Positions 27,301 to 38,284 are shown, counted from the stretch's first letter. The stretch is 64,000 nt of DNA from CAVRUZ01 sp963724495 (GCA_963724495.1 CAVRUZ010000002.1:620001-684000), one strand, 5' to 3'. Translations and numbers: made by a program. The notes: generated by a model not told the origin, from the sequence alone.

Positions 27301-30300
27301 ATGCCGCTGCCCGCCCGGTACGACGCAGACACCACCCTCAGTCCAGCGGCGGCCGGCAACCCCGCACTGTCGGCCGAGGTGGGCCATGGACCGGAGATCT
27401 CCTACACCGGCGTCGCGGGGATGGGCTTCGCCGGCACCCACGCCGTCCGCTTCGTCGGGGTCGCTGCTGCTGCCGGCGGTGACCATCCAGCGCGTCGTCC
27501 TGCACGACCTGCCCGCCGACGATCCCGCGGCGACCCTCGCACCGGACACCGTGCTCCGGTGGGTCGGCTCCTTCGATCTCGACGAGGCACAGACCTATGC
27601 CGGCGGCTACGCCTGTCTCGACCTGGTCTTCACCGACGGCAGCAGGCTCTCGGAGCTGCGCGACCCGGACGGCAATGCACCCACCGACCAGCTCGGCTTC
27701 CCGATGACGCCCACGGGGCAGGGCGAGTCCAAGGCGCACTATCCGCACCAGTGGAACTACCGCGAGATCCCCGCAGGCCGGTTCGCGGCCGGGCGGCACG
27801 TCGCCTCGGTGGAACTCACCTGGCAACCGGTCGACGACAACGAGGGCAGGGGTGTCGACGTGACCGGGTACGTCGACGCGATCGCCCTTGCCGTCCACGC
27901 CCTTCCCAGCGGCCACGTGCGGCCGGTGGACCGGGTGATCACCACGAGGGGAACCAACGCCTCGGGCACCTTCAGCCGCGGCAACAACATCCCGGCCACG
28001 GCCGTTCCCAACGGGTTCGCCTTCTTCACACCCTGCACCGATGCGCGCAGCCTGCGCTGGGTGTACTCCTACGCCGGGCACAACGACGACCGGAACCGCC
28101 CACGCCTGCAGGCCCTGTCGGTGAGCCACCAGCCCAGTCCGTGGATGGGCGACCGGCTCACCTTCCAGGTCATGCCGCAGTCGACGGCGATGGCTCCGAC
28201 CGCCGATCCGCAGGCACGCAGCCTGGCCTTCAGCCACGGCGACGAGCTGGCCCGCCCGCACCACTACTCCGTCGCCTTGGAGGACGGAACGCTGGCTGAG
28301 CTGGCGCCCACCGACCACACCGTCGCGATCCGCGTGACCTTCCCTGCCGGCACCGGCCGGCTGGTGTTCGACAACGCCGACGACCGCGCGTCGGCGACCA
28401 TCGACGCCGACGGCGTGCTCACCGGCTGGTCCGACAGCATTCCCGGTCCTCGGGGCGAGGGCGCCGGGCGGATGTTCGTCTATGGCTACGCGGCCGCTGC
28501 CTCACCGACGGCGCACGGCAGCCTTCGCGACGGAGCCGGCGAGAACACCGCGGCCTTCGTGGAGTACGGAGGCGAGGACACCGGGCCGCTCACCGTCACC
28601 TACCACCTCGCGACCTCGTTCCTCTCGGTGGAGCAGGCGAGACGCAACCTCGAACTGGAGGTCGGTCAACGCGGGGCGGAGGCATCGTTCAACGCGCTCG
28701 CGCATGCAGCGGCCGAAGCCTGGGACGAACGTCTCAGCGTGCTGACGATCTCGGGAGCCAACGTCGACGACGAGGCCCTGACGACTCTGTACTCCAACCT
28801 CTACCGCCTGAATCTGTTTCCCAACTCGGGGCACGAGAACACCGGGACGAGCGAGAATCCCGAATGGACACACGCGAGTCCTGGACTCCCGCCGGAGCGG
28901 CCGCATGACGACTCCACCACCGGGAGCGCGGTGGTCCCCGGCAAGATCTATGTCAACAACGGCTTCTGGGACACCTACCGGACTGCCTGGCCCGCCTACT
29001 CCCTCCTGTATCCCGAGCTGGCCGGCGAACTGGTCGACGGCTTCGTCCAGCACTATCGCGAAGCGGGCTGGATTCCTCGGTGGTCCTCGCCCGGCTTCGC
29101 CGACTGCATGGTCGGTACGTCGTCCGACGTGGCCTTCGCCGACGCTCTGGTCAAGGGCGTCGAGAACTTCGACATCGCAGCTGCCTACGACTCGGCCGTG
29201 AAGAACGCCAGCGTCGCGACCGACGACACCCGCGTGGGCCGCAAGAGCCTCGACCGATCGCTGTTCCTCGGCTACACGCCGATCGAGGAGCCCGAGGGCT
29301 TGAGCTGGTCGATCGACGGCTACATCAACGACTTCGGCATCGCCGCCATGGCTGCCTGGCTGCTTGCCCGCGAGCACGACCACGCCGTCCGGAGTCGGCT
29401 CGCAGATGAGCTTGCCTGGTTCGGCGATCGTGCCCGCGGGTACGTGCGCCTCTTTGCCGCCGACCGCGGCTTCTTCCACGGACGGCGGATCGACGGCTCG
29501 TGGCGCCAGTCCACCGACGACTTCGACCCGGACGTGTGGGGAGAGGACTACACCGAGACCAACGCGTGGAACATGGCCTTCACGGTTCCGCACGACGGTG
29601 CCGGCCTCGCCGGGCTGTACGGAGGTCGTGAGCAGCTCGACGAGAAGCTGGGGGAGTTCTTCACCCGGCCCGAACGGGCACTGGAAGCCAAGAAGGGTGC
29701 CTACCGCCACGTGATCCACGAGATGACCGAGGCTCGCGACGTCCGGATGGGCATGTTCGGCCATTCCAACCAGCCGGCCCACCACATTCCGTTCATGTGG
29801 TTGCACGCCGGCCGCCCCGATCGCTGCCAGCAGGTCGTGCGCGAGATCATGTCGAGGTTCCACGTGGGCTCGCAGATCGGGCAGGGCTACGCCGGCGACG
29901 AGGACAACGGGGAGATGTCGGCGTGGCACCTCTTCGCGACCTTGGGCATCTACCCGACAGCGGTCGGCAGCCCGCACTACTCGATCGGGTCGCCTCTCTA
30001 CGGCAGCGTCACGTTGCGGCGGCCGCGGTCGCCCGGACCTGGTCGTTCGCGCCGAATCCCAGTCACGCAAGGCGATTCACGTGGCTGGTCTGTCCGTCGA
30101 CGGCAGGCCTCACGAGCGTGCCTACGTCAGCCACGAGGAAGTGAGCGCCGCTTCCGAGCTCGTGTTCACGATGTCGGAGGCGCCGACGGAGTGGGGGAGC
30201 GGGACCGACGCGCTCCCGCCGTCGATGTCGGAGGACGTGTCGGTGCCCGACATCCTGGACGACATCACCGCCGACACGACCGTGTCAGGTCCCGATGGGG

Positions 30301-30662
30301 TCGATGTCAGCGTGCTGACAGACGACCGATCGTCGACTTCCGTGCTGCTCGCACCGGGAGCCTCGATTGTGTTCACCCTGCCCGATGCCCAACCTCCAGC
30401 CAGCGTGGAGATGTACACGCTGACATCGGCTCCCATCGGACCGGCACCATCGAGCTGGCGCCTCGAGGTGGAGGTCGGGGCGCACTGGCTGATCCTGGAC
30501 GAGCGGGCCGACGAGCAGTTCCGCTGGACCCGCCAGACGAGGCCGTTCCGCACGGGCACCCGCGTCGTGGGCCGGCGATTCCGACTGACCTTCACGGGTC
30601 AGCCGATCGTTGCGGCTCAGGTGGAACTGCTGGCTCGCGGCCGCCGCGTCGTCCCGGACTGA
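27301..30662 (+). CDS. GH92 family alpha-mannosidase, frameshifted twice
   Basis: About 1,100 residues. The N-terminal beta-sandwich is followed by the (alpha/alpha)6 catalytic domain with family hallmarks NNGFWDTYRTAWPAYSLLYP, FGHSNQPAHHIPFMW and GYAGDEDNGEMSAWHLFATLG. GH92 enzymes are Ca-dependent exo-mannosidases acting on alpha-linked mannose. Shifts lie near 27463 and 30030; beyond the second, the protein continues RPDLVVRAESQSRKAIHVAGL to a galactose-binding-like C-terminal region ending at 30662. No signal peptide is visible after the ATG at 27301, so the enzyme may be cytosolic, or the start may be mis-set. Confidence 0.87.
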
Positions 30663-30679
30663 CCGCCGGGGCCAGTGGC

Positions 30680-30685
30680 TACCCT
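30680..30685 (+). promoter_or_regulatory. -10 hexamer of leaderless AraC-type gene (cassette 1)
   Basis: TACCCT, six bases before the GTG at 30692. Confidence 0.45.
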
Positions 30686-30691
30686 TCGGGC

Positions 30692-31090
30692 GTGAGCGAA
30701 GCCGTCGAGGACACGAACCGGCGGATGCTCCGGGCCCGCGACGCGATGGACCGCGAGTACGCGCTGCCGCTCGACATCGCCCGGCTCGCGCGGATCGCCT
30801 TCGTGTCGGAGGCGCACTTCATCCGGATCTTCAAGGCCACGTTCGGCGAGACACCACACCGATACCTGCAGCGGCGCCGGGTCGAGCGGGCCATGTACCT
30901 GCTGCGCACCGGCGACGGCACGGTCACCGACATCTGCATGGAAGTGGGCTTCTCCAGCCTCGGCACCTTCAGCCGCACGTTCACCGAGATCGTGGGGGAG
31001 TCGCCCACCCAGTACCGCGAGCGTGGGCCGATGCCGACGGTGCCGAGCTGCTTCGTCAAGGCCTGGGTGCGACCCAGCAGTCTGCGCTGA
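30692..31090 (+). CDS. Short AraC-family regulator (AraC-VOC cassette 1)
   Basis: 132 residues consisting almost only of an HTH_18 DNA-binding domain: DREYALPLDIARLARIAFVS, FKATFGETPHRYLQRRRVERAMYLL and VTDICMEVGFSSLGTFSRTF. There is no sensor domain. The C-terminal extension VPSCFVKAWVRPSSLR resembles those of the two other AraC proteins at 58.7 and 62.3 kb. GTG start set by TACCCT just upstream. Followed by a VOC gene; see cassette 2 and 3. Confidence 0.88.
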   Translation: MSEAVEDTNRRMLRARDAMDREYALPLDIARLARIAFVSEAHFIRIFKATFGETPHRYLQRRRVERAMYLLRTGDGTVTDICMEVGFSSLGTFSRTFTEIVGESPTQYRERGPMPTVPSCFVKAWVRPSSLR

Positions 31091-31132
31091 AGTCGAGCAG
31101 TTTCGGATAAGCAGGCCAACGGAGACTGTCCA

Positions 31133-31138
31133 TAGAGT
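31133..31138 (+). promoter_or_regulatory. -10 hexamer of leaderless VOC gene (cassette 1)
   Basis: TAGAGT, six bases before the ATG at 31145. Confidence 0.5.
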
Positions 31139-31144
31139 CGACGC

Positions 31145-31603
31145 ATGTTCAACTCCATCACGCGTTCCCAGTTGTTCGTCCTCGACCAGGACAAGGCCTA
31201 CGACTTCTATGTCGGTGTTCTCGGACTGGAGGTGGCAGCAGACCAGGACCTCGGCTTCATGCGCTGGCTCACCGTTCGCGTACCGGGCGACACCGAGCGG
31301 GAGATCCTGCTCGAGAAGCCGGGACCGCCGGCCATGGACGAGCAGACCGCTGCCACCGTTCGCGAACTCGTCACCAAGGGCGCCATGGGTGGCTGGCTGT
31401 GCATCACCACCGACGACGCCCAGGCCACCCACGACACGCTCGCTGCGGCCGGTGTCGACGTCACCGACCCGCCGACGCCCAAGCCCTACGGCATCGACTT
31501 CGGCATCCGTGACCCCTTCGGCAACGCGATCCGCATCGGGCAGATGTTCGCCGAACCGACCAGCAGCCCTCCGGCTCCGGCTCAGACAGGGTCGGACTCA
31601 TGA
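31145..31603 (+). CDS. VOC (glyoxalase/bleomycin-resistance) family protein, cassette 1
   Basis: 152 residues with two beta-alpha-beta-beta-beta modules: RSQLFVLDQDKAYDFYVGVLGLE at the N-terminus and PTPKPYGIDFGIRDPFGNAIRIGQ near the end. VOC members include metal-dependent lyases, dioxygenases and drug-binding resistance proteins; which applies here is unknown. Overlaps the following DoxX-like gene by four bases (ATGA). Confidence 0.85.
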   Translation: MFNSITRSQLFVLDQDKAYDFYVGVLGLEVAADQDLGFMRWLTVRVPGDTEREILLEKPGPPAMDEQTAATVRELVTKGAMGGWLCITTDDAQATHDTLAAAGVDVTDPPTPKPYGIDFGIRDPFGNAIRIGQMFAEPTSSPPAPAQTGSDS

Positions 31604-32046
31604 GTCCGCGGGTGGTCCGCCGAGTGGGACTCGCGCTGTCGGTGGCCACGTCGGTCCTCCTGACCGTCGACGCCGTGATCCACATCGCCCGGATCGCTCC
31701 TGTCCGGACCGCGATGGCCGACCTGGGCTTCGATCACAACGCGGCAGTCGTCATCGGCGTTCTCGAGCTGGCCTGCCTGGCGCTGTACCTGTTGCCGCGG
31801 ACCGCTGTCCTCGGTGTGGTGCTGTTCACCGCGTACCTCGGCGGTGCAGTGTGTGCCAACTTCCGAGTGGACAAGCCGTTGTGGAGCACGGTCCTGTTCC
31901 CCGTCTACGTCGCAGTCGCGTTGTGGCTGGGGTTGTGGCTGCGCGACGAGCAGCTCCGTTCGGTGCTGCCGGTGCGCCGCGCAGTGCCCTCGGCCGAGCG
32001 GCAGGCGACGTCACCGACAGCCGAGCTTTCGGAATCGGTGGCGTGA
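31600..32046 (+). CDS. DoxX-like four-helix membrane protein
   Basis: 148 residues with four membrane helices (LALSVATSVLLTVDAVIHI, VVIGVLELACLALYLLP, AVLGVVLFTAYLGGAV, TVLFPVYVAVALWLGLWL) and a GGAVCANFRVDKPLW loop typical of the DoxX-like family. Function unclear. The ATG overlaps the VOC stop, so it belongs to the cassette 1 operon; the other two cassettes have no such gene. Confidence 0.75.
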   Translation: MSPRVVRRVGLALSVATSVLLTVDAVIHIARIAPVRTAMADLGFDHNAAVVIGVLELACLALYLLPRTAVLGVVLFTAYLGGAVCANFRVDKPLWSTVLFPVYVAVALWLGLWLRDEQLRSVLPVRRAVPSAERQATSPTAELSESVA

Positions 32047-32077
32047 CGCAGGCCAGCGGTTTGAGGTGGGTAGCAGA

Positions 32078-32108
32078 AAGGGCCGGACCCTCGGTGGGTC
32101 CGGCCCTT
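32078..32108. terminator. Strong bidirectional terminator between convergent genes
   Basis: AAGGGCCGGACCC (32078-32090) and its exact inverse GGGTCCGGCCCTT (32096-32108) form a perfect 13-bp stem with a TCGGT loop. A-runs and T-runs at the two feet suit termination from both sides, DoxX-like on + and rbpA on -. Confidence 0.85.
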
Positions 32109-32134
32109 GTCTGTCTCAGCTGATCGGTGTTCGG

Positions 32135-32539
32135 TCAGCCGGTGGTCGCGCGTCCCTTGCGGGTGCGGGCGGCCGGCTTCTCGTACGCGTGCAGGAACCC
32201 CGGCCCGATGTCGCCCTTGCGCAGCAGGTCGAGCCGCTCGTCGAGCAGCTCCTGCAGCTCGTCGACCGACCGGCGCTCCAGGAGCATGTCCCAGTGCGTG
32301 CGCACCGGCTTCTCGTCCGGGCGCTGGGGCTGGACGTGACCGACGCGGAGCGCTTCGTTGCTGCAGCGGGGGCACTCCCAGGTGTCGGGAACCTCTGCCT
32401 CAACGCTGAACGGCACCTCGACACGGTGCTTGCGGGCACATTCGTAAGCAACCAGCTGGCGCGGTGCCGGCTCGGCGTCGAGCATGCCCTCGAAGGTGGT
32501 CTGGCCCAGCCGGGATCCTCGTAGTGTGCGGTCTGCCAT
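32135..32539 (-). CDS. rbpA: RbpA, RNA polymerase-binding protein
   Basis: 134 residues starting MADRTLRGSRLGQTTFEG, the RbpA signature. A zinc-ribbon-like core (YECARKH ... WECPRCSNEAL) is followed by a basic linker and the C-terminal sigma-interaction domain THWDMLLERRSVDELQELLDERL. Stabilises the housekeeping-sigma open complex in actinobacteria. In mycobacteria it lies next to ppm1; here about 7 kb separate them. Confidence 0.95.
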   Translation of the reverse strand: MADRTLRGSRLGQTTFEGMLDAEPAPRQLVAYECARKHRVEVPFSVEAEVPDTWECPRCSNEALRVGHVQPQRPDEKPVRTHWDMLLERRSVDELQELLDERLDLLRKGDIGPGFLHAYEKPAARTRKGRATTG

Positions 32540-32775
32540 CGGTGTATTCGCTCTCCCTCTCGTTCCCCCAGACCCGGACTGACACCGGGCCTCACCTTCT
32601 TTGACGTTCCCGAACCACTGTTCGTTCGGGGGTGGCTAGCTCGAGCACGAGCGCCTGTGGCGGAAGGCTTTCAGGTAAGTGAACAATTCTCGCAGATTCC
32701 TTCTTCCCGGTCACATCCTCTGAACCCCGGGCATGTCGAGGCGGCGTGTTTCGCCCGCGCACAGCGCCAGGCGGC

Positions 32776-34191
32776 TCAGCTCTGTGCCGGCGCCTGCTCC
32801 GCCTGGCGCATCCCTTCGGCCGCGTCCACCCGCAGAAGCAACAGACCGCCGATGGCGAAGAACACGACGAGCGCCGCGATGGCGGGCCGGTAGGAGTGCG
32901 TCAGCTGGTGCACGATCCCGAACACCAGCGTGCCGAGCCAGCTCGTCCCGCGTTCGCATACCTGGTAGAGGCTGAAGAACTCGGCCTGCCGGCCGGCCGG
33001 GATCAGCACCGAGTAGAACGAGCGGGACAACGCCTGGGTGCCGCCCAGGACGAGCCCGATGGCAACAGCCAGCGTGAGGAACGGCGCGACCTGCTTGACC
33101 GGCAGGAAGTATCCGGCCACCACGACGGCCACCCACGCCAGCAGGCTCCAGGCGATCACCGGCTTGGCCCCGAACCGCCCAGCCAGCCGGCCGAAGACGA
33201 GCGCGCCACCGAAGGCAACGAACTGCACGAGCAGGATCGTCGTGATCTGGATGCTCTCGGACAGGAACAGCTGCTTGTCGGCGTAGATGGCAGCGGCCGA
33301 GATCACCGTCTGGACGCCGTCGTTGAAGAACAGGTAGGCGATCAGGAACGACAGCGCCACCGGGTAGCGACGCAGGTCGCGCAACGTCACCAGCAGTTGA
33401 TGGAAGCTCTGGGTTCCACGTCGGTGTGTGTTCGCGGCTTCCACGACGAGGAGCACCGGTGGACGGTCGCGAATGGTGAGGAACGGCACCAGCGTGAACG
33501 CGGCCCACCACAGACCGGCCGAGAACATCCCGATCCGGACCGCGGTCCCCGTGCCGATGCCCAGAAAGTCAGCGCCGAGGACGAGGCCGAGGTTCACCGC
33601 CAGCAGGAGCCCGCCGCCGAGGTAGCCGAGTGCCCAGCCCCGCGAGGACACCCGGTCGCGTTCGTCGGGAGCGGCGATCTCGCACAGGATGGCGTCGTAG
33701 ACGACCAGTGACGCGCCAAGGGCGATGTTCGCGACGAACTGGCAGACCGCCCCGAGTTGCCAGTTCGTGCCCGTGACGAACACCAGGCACATGGCCGCGG
33801 TGGCGCCGGTCCACGCGTAGGCAGCCAGCTGGCGGCGCTTGCTCTTGGCCCGGTCGGCGACGGCACCGACCAGCGGAAGCACCACGGCCGACAGCAAGGT
33901 CGACGCCGTGATCAGGTACAGCGGAAGTGAGCCGGGAGCGACCGGGATGCCCAACAGATGCACGGATGTGGAGCAGGTCCGGGTCTCGTCGCTGGTGAAG
34001 CCACAGGCTGCCCGCTCGGCAACGCTGATCAGATAGGGACCCAGCAGGACCGTTCCGATCGTGGTGACGTAGGCCGAGTTCGCCCAGTCGTAGAAGTACC
34101 ACCCGCGCTGCTCACGGCGCCTGGACCGCAGGTCGGCCGCAGGCCCCGCTTCGGCGGGGATGGACGACGCCGCGGCGGCAGGCCCGGTCAC
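32776..34191 (-). CDS. UMF1-type MFS transporter
   Basis: 471 residues with about 12 membrane helices. The start RRREQRGWYFYDWANSAYVTT is the hallmark of the UMF1 (Atg22-like) family; LPLVGAVADRAKSKRRQLA contains the MFS A-motif and GLVLGGTQALSRSFYS is the conserved second-half motif. Substrate not known; efflux of amino acids or small molecules is the usual guess. The 236-bp gap to rbpA holds no gene. Confidence 0.87.
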   Translation of the reverse strand: MTGPAAAASSIPAEAGPAADLRSRRREQRGWYFYDWANSAYVTTIGTVLLGPYLISVAERAACGFTSDETRTCSTSVHLLGIPVAPGSLPLYLITASTLLSAVVLPLVGAVADRAKSKRRQLAAYAWTGATAAMCLVFVTGTNWQLGAVCQFVANIALGASLVVYDAILCEIAAPDERDRVSSRGWALGYLGGGLLLAVNLGLVLGADFLGIGTGTAVRIGMFSAGLWWAAFTLVPFLTIRDRPPVLLVVEAANTHRRGTQSFHQLLVTLRDLRRYPVALSFLIAYLFFNDGVQTVISAAAIYADKQLFLSESIQITTILLVQFVAFGGALVFGRLAGRFGAKPVIAWSLLAWVAVVVAGYFLPVKQVAPFLTLAVAIGLVLGGTQALSRSFYSVLIPAGRQAEFFSLYQVCERGTSWLGTLVFGIVHQLTHSYRPAIAALVVFFAIGGLLLLRVDAAEGMRQAEQAPAQS

Positions 34192-34230
34192 GCGGAGATC
34201 ATCCCAGCGCCGAGCAGTGGCAGTCCGTCA

Positions 34231-35079
34231 TCAACCGGATGCAGGCGCGTCGAGCCCGCTCGCCTGCGGGCCGCCGCCCACGACCCGCACCGCCACGTCG
34301 GGGCGGTCGGTGACCAGGCCGTCGACGCCCAGTGCCATCAGGCGGCGCATGTCGGTCTCCTCGTCGATCGTCCACACCTGCACGTGCTTGCCCAGGGCGT
34401 GGGCGCGCCGCACCGACCGCGCGGACACCACCCGGAAGGGACCGCGCATCTCCGGGACCTGCAGGGCTGCTCCTGGCCCGGCCAGCGCGCGGACGAGGGG
34501 ACGGAGCCAGCGCCAGGACGGGCTGAGGACCACCAGCAGGATGCCGATGCGGCTGTGTGAACAGGCGATTCGCTTCTTCGACCTACGGACGGCCCGACGG
34601 ATCCGGCGTTCGGAGAACGAGGCGATGCAGACTCTTGCCTCGGCGCCCGCCGCTGCGATGGCTGCCAGCGCGGGCTCGAGCACCTCGTCGTCCTTGAGGT
34701 CGACGTTGAAGAAGGTGTCGGGGAACTCGGCCAGCGCCTGCGCGAGCGTGGGGATCGGCTCGCGGCCGCCGACGCGGAACCTCTCCAGATCGGCCAGCGT
34801 GCACTCCGCCACCGGGCCGAAGCCGTCGGTGATCCCGTCCAGCGTCTCGTTGTGGATGATCACGGCCACACCGTCGGAAGTGGCCCGCACATCGGTCTCG
34901 ATGTGGCTGATGCCGAGGTCGTGCACGGCATGGCGGAATGCCGCCAGGGTGTTGGGAATTCCGACGTTGTCGGGGTCGAACGCGCCACCCTGGTGGGCAA
35001 GTGCCACCGTCCGGTCGCCCGGCTGGGTGAAGAAGGGCCAGGCGGCAGCGGTTCGCGGGTCAGGCTTGCGGGTCGTCAT
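34231..35079 (-). CDS. Glycerophosphodiester phosphodiesterase
   Basis: 282 residues, TIM-barrel GDPD fold. ALAHQGGAFDPDNVGIPNTLAAF replaces the usual HRG with HQG at the first catalytic motif; ISHIETDVRATSDGVAVIIHNETLDGITDG supplies the metal-binding ExD and the second histidine. FNVDLKDD and HVQVWTIDEETDMRRLMALGVDGLVTDRP complete the signature. It would release glycerol-3-phosphate from deacylated phospholipids. ATG at 35079. The Arg-to-Gln change in HRG is worth noting. Confidence 0.88.
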   Translation of the reverse strand: MTTRKPDPRTAAAWPFFTQPGDRTVALAHQGGAFDPDNVGIPNTLAAFRHAVHDLGISHIETDVRATSDGVAVIIHNETLDGITDGFGPVAECTLADLERFRVGGREPIPTLAQALAEFPDTFFNVDLKDDEVLEPALAAIAAAGAEARVCIASFSERRIRRAVRRSKKRIACSHSRIGILLVVLSPSWRWLRPLVRALAGPGAALQVPEMRGPFRVVSARSVRRAHALGKHVQVWTIDEETDMRRLMALGVDGLVTDRPDVAVRVVGGGPQASGLDAPASG

Positions 35080-35247
35080 CGTGCCTCCTCGGCGACGGAG
35101 GCGACGGTAGCCCGGACACCCGGCTCTGGGGAGGACGACACGTCTGCCGGTCCTCCGACACCGACCCAGGCGGCCGGCAGCCTCCGCCGATAGCGTTGGG
35201 ACGCCGCCGGGGCCATCGTGGTCCCGCCGGAGCAGCAAGGAGTGCCC

Positions 35248-37423
35248 GTGAGCGCAGAGCCGAATCACCCATCGGTGGATGAGGCGACCAGGCGGGAGCG
35301 TCTGGTCCATCTCCGCGGCGACGGCGTGAGCCTCGTCCTCGATGCCCGGGATGGTCTTCCGTGGATCGTGCACTGGGGCGCCGACCTCGGCGAGCTTTCC
35401 GGGGACAGCCTGAGCGACCTCGCGGCGTCGGCTCGCCCGCAGACGCGACCAGGCGGTCAGGGCGAGCCGGCCGCCGCGATCCTGCCGGAGACGAGTGCTC
35501 CCTGGTACGGACTGCCAGGAGTCGTCGGACATCGCGACACGGTGGACTGGGCTCCGCGGTTCGAGGTGACCTCGCTGGAAGTCGTGGACTCGCCGGGTGG
35601 TCAGACGGCGGTCGTCGATGCCGCAGACGCCGACCTCGCCCTCAGGCTGCGCCTCCACGTGTCCATGCTGGCCGGCGGCCTGGTCAGCCTCACGAGCACG
35701 CTGACGAATACCGGCACGGAGGCGTACACCCTCGACGGGCTGCACCAGGTGCTCCCGGTGCCGGCCGAAGCCGGCGAACTGCTCGACTTCACCGGCCGCT
35801 GGATCCGCGAGCGGGTTCCGCAGCGGCATGTCGTTCACGGCCGGCTCGCACGTGCGCGAGCACCGACGCGGCAAGCCAGGTTTCGACTCCCAGGTCATCC
35901 TCGCGGCGGGGACGCCCGGCTTCGGCTTCGGGCATGGCGAGGTCTGGGCGATCCATCTCGGCTGGTCGGGCAACCAGCGGGTCTACGCCGAGCGGCTGCC
36001 CAACGGTGTCTCGGTCCTGGGCGCGGGCGAGCTCCTGCTCCCGGGCGAGATTGTCCTCGGGCCGGGGGAGAGCTACCGGTCGCCGGACCTGTACGCGGCA
36101 CACGGGATCGGCCTCGACCAGGTGAGCGGCCGCTTCCACACCTGGCTGAGGTCGCGGCCGCTGCACCCGTCGTCGCCGCGTCCGGTGATCTGCAACACGT
36201 GGGAGGCCGTGTACTTCGATCATGACCTCGATCGGCTGACCGAGCTGGCGGACGCCGCGGCAGCGGTGGGGGTCGAGCGGTACGTGCTCGACGACGGCTG
36301 GTTCGGCAGCCGTCGCAACGACCGGTCCGGCCTCGGCGACTGGGTGGTCTCGGACGAGGTGTGGCCCGACGGGCTCGGTCCGCTCGTGGACCACGTGACC
36401 GGACTGGGCATGCAGTTCGGGCTCTGGTTCGAGCCGGAGATGGTCAACCCGGACTCCGATGTCGCCCGGGCGCATCCAGACTGGATCCTGCGCCTGCCAC
36501 ACCGGATGGCCTTGGACCAGCGGCACCAACAGGTGCTCAACCTCGGCAACCCCGACGCCTTCGCCCATGTTCTCGGCCAGATGGACGCACTCCTGTCGAG
36601 CTACGACATCGGCTACGTGAAGTGGGACCACAACCGCGAGCTCTACGACGCAGGCGACCTGCCGTCGGGGCGGCCGGGCGTGCACGCGCAGACTCTCGCC
36701 ACCTACGCCCTGCTCGATGAGCTCAAGAATCGCCATCCAGGCTTGGAGATCGAGTCGTGCTCCTCCGGTGGCGCCCGGGTCGACCTCGGCATCCTCCAGC
36801 ACACCGACCGAGTCTGGGCCAGTGACTGCATCGATGCGTTCGAACGGCAGTCGATCAACCGGTGGACGGCCGCGCTGCTTCCGCCCGAGCTGATCGGATC
36901 GCACGTCGGCGGTCCGGTGGCACACACGACGGGGCGCACGCACAGCCTGTCCTTCCGCGCCGGAACCGCGCTGCTCTACCACTTCGGCATCGAGTGGGAC
37001 ATCACCCGGGCCGGCGACGAAAGCCTGGCGGAGCTGGCCGGCTGGGTCGAGCTCTACAAGCGGTTCCGGAGTCTGGCGCACACCGGCCGCTACGTGCGCG
37101 CCGACCACCCCGATCCGCTCGTGTGGGTCACCGGCGTGGTGGCCAACGACAGCTCGGAGGGCCTCTACACCGTGGCCGCGATGGGCCTCACCGTCGTGGC
37201 CAACGCCGGGCGGCTTCGCCTGCCTGGACTGGATCCTGACCGCACCTACACCGTCGAGGTGGTCACGACGCCGGAATCAGCCGACCTGCCGCACGGCCGC
37301 CGGCGCGCACCAGCCGAGCCGCCCGTCTATCACCTGCCGGGGCGGGCGCTCGCCTCAGCCGGGATCCAGCTGCCGATGATCCAGCCAGACAGCATCCTGT
37401 TGCTCTATGTCTCAGCGAGCTGA
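35248..37423 (+). CDS. GH36 alpha-galactosidase, frameshifted
   Basis: About 724 residues. The N-terminal beta-supersandwich is followed by the catalytic barrel: ERYVLDDGWFGSRRNDRSGLGDW, LWFEPEMVNPDSD, YVKWDHNRELYDAG (with the nucleophile Asp) and WASDCIDAFERQ (acid/base region). One extra base near 35829 shifts the frame within PQRH-SFTAGSHVREHRRG. The GTG at 35248 has AAGGAG upstream. Removes terminal alpha-galactose, and together with the GH92 gene points to use of plant or fungal oligosaccharides. No signal peptide, so probably intracellular. Confidence 0.88.
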
Positions 37424-38284
37424 CACGAGTCCGCTCATCGACGTGGCGGAGCTGGATGCTCTGCTGCGTGGAGACATCGACGGCCGTCCGGTCGTGCTCG
37501 ATCTGCGATGGGCGCTCAACAAGCCCTCGAAGCTGCCGGACTATCAGCGCGCGCACATTCCTCGTGCGGTGTTCGTCGAGCTCGAGTCCGCCTTCACCGG
37601 ACCACGGCAGCCCGGTGGGTCCGGCGGCCGCCATCCGATGCCCGAGGCCGAGAACGTCGAGCGGGCCATGCGCGCCGCCGGCGTCGACGACGACAGCCTG
37701 GTGGTCTGCTACGACGGCGGAGACCTCTTCGCCGCCGCTCGGGCATGGTGGGTGCTGGGCTATCTCGGTGCCGCGGCCGTTCGCGTGCTCGACGGCGGAT
37801 TCGCGGCGTGGTCAGCCGCCGGTCTACCCGTTGCGTCCGGTGACGAAGTGGCGGATCAGCCGGGGACCTTCTCCGCCCGACCCGGGGTCGCGGCGGTTGC
37901 TGACGGCGGATGACGTCCAGGCGTACGCCGCGCGACATCGGCTGCTCGATGGCCGCTCGGCCGGACGCTACGCAGGGCGGGGCGAGACCGTCGACCCGGT
38001 GGCAGGTCACATCCCCGGCGCCCTGAGCGTCCCGGCCACCGCGGGACTCGGGGCATCCCGACGGATGAAGAGTCAGCAGGATCTGCAGGCCCAGTTCGCC
38101 GAACGAGGCATCAGCCACCGGTGACGACGTCGCCATCTACTGCGGGTCGGGGGTGTCGGCGTGCACGGTCGCCCTGGAGCTGGCGGCCGCTGGAGTGACC
38201 GACGACGCTGCGGTCTATGTCGGCTCCTGGAGTGACTGGATCTCCGACGCCAGCCGCCCGGTCGCCACCGGCAGCGAGCCGTGA
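37407..38284 (+). CDS. Two-domain rhodanese (sulfurtransferase), frameshifted twice
   Basis: About 292 residues. The inactive first rhodanese domain (VVLDLRWALN ... VVCYDGGDLFAAARAWWVLGYLG) precedes an active second one with DGRSAGRYAG and AIYCGSGVSACTVALELAAAG (catalytic Cys). Frames change near 37883 and 38110. Transfers sulfur from thiosulfate or 3-mercaptopyruvate. Its ATG overlaps the end of the alpha-galactosidase gene by 17 bases; its stop overlaps the next gene. Confidence 0.85.

Noticed and set aside
32540..32775. SigR/SigH-type promoter ahead of rbpA
   Set aside because: GGGAAC and GGAAT elements exist on the minus strand, but no GTT lies at the required spacing, so the call was not supported.
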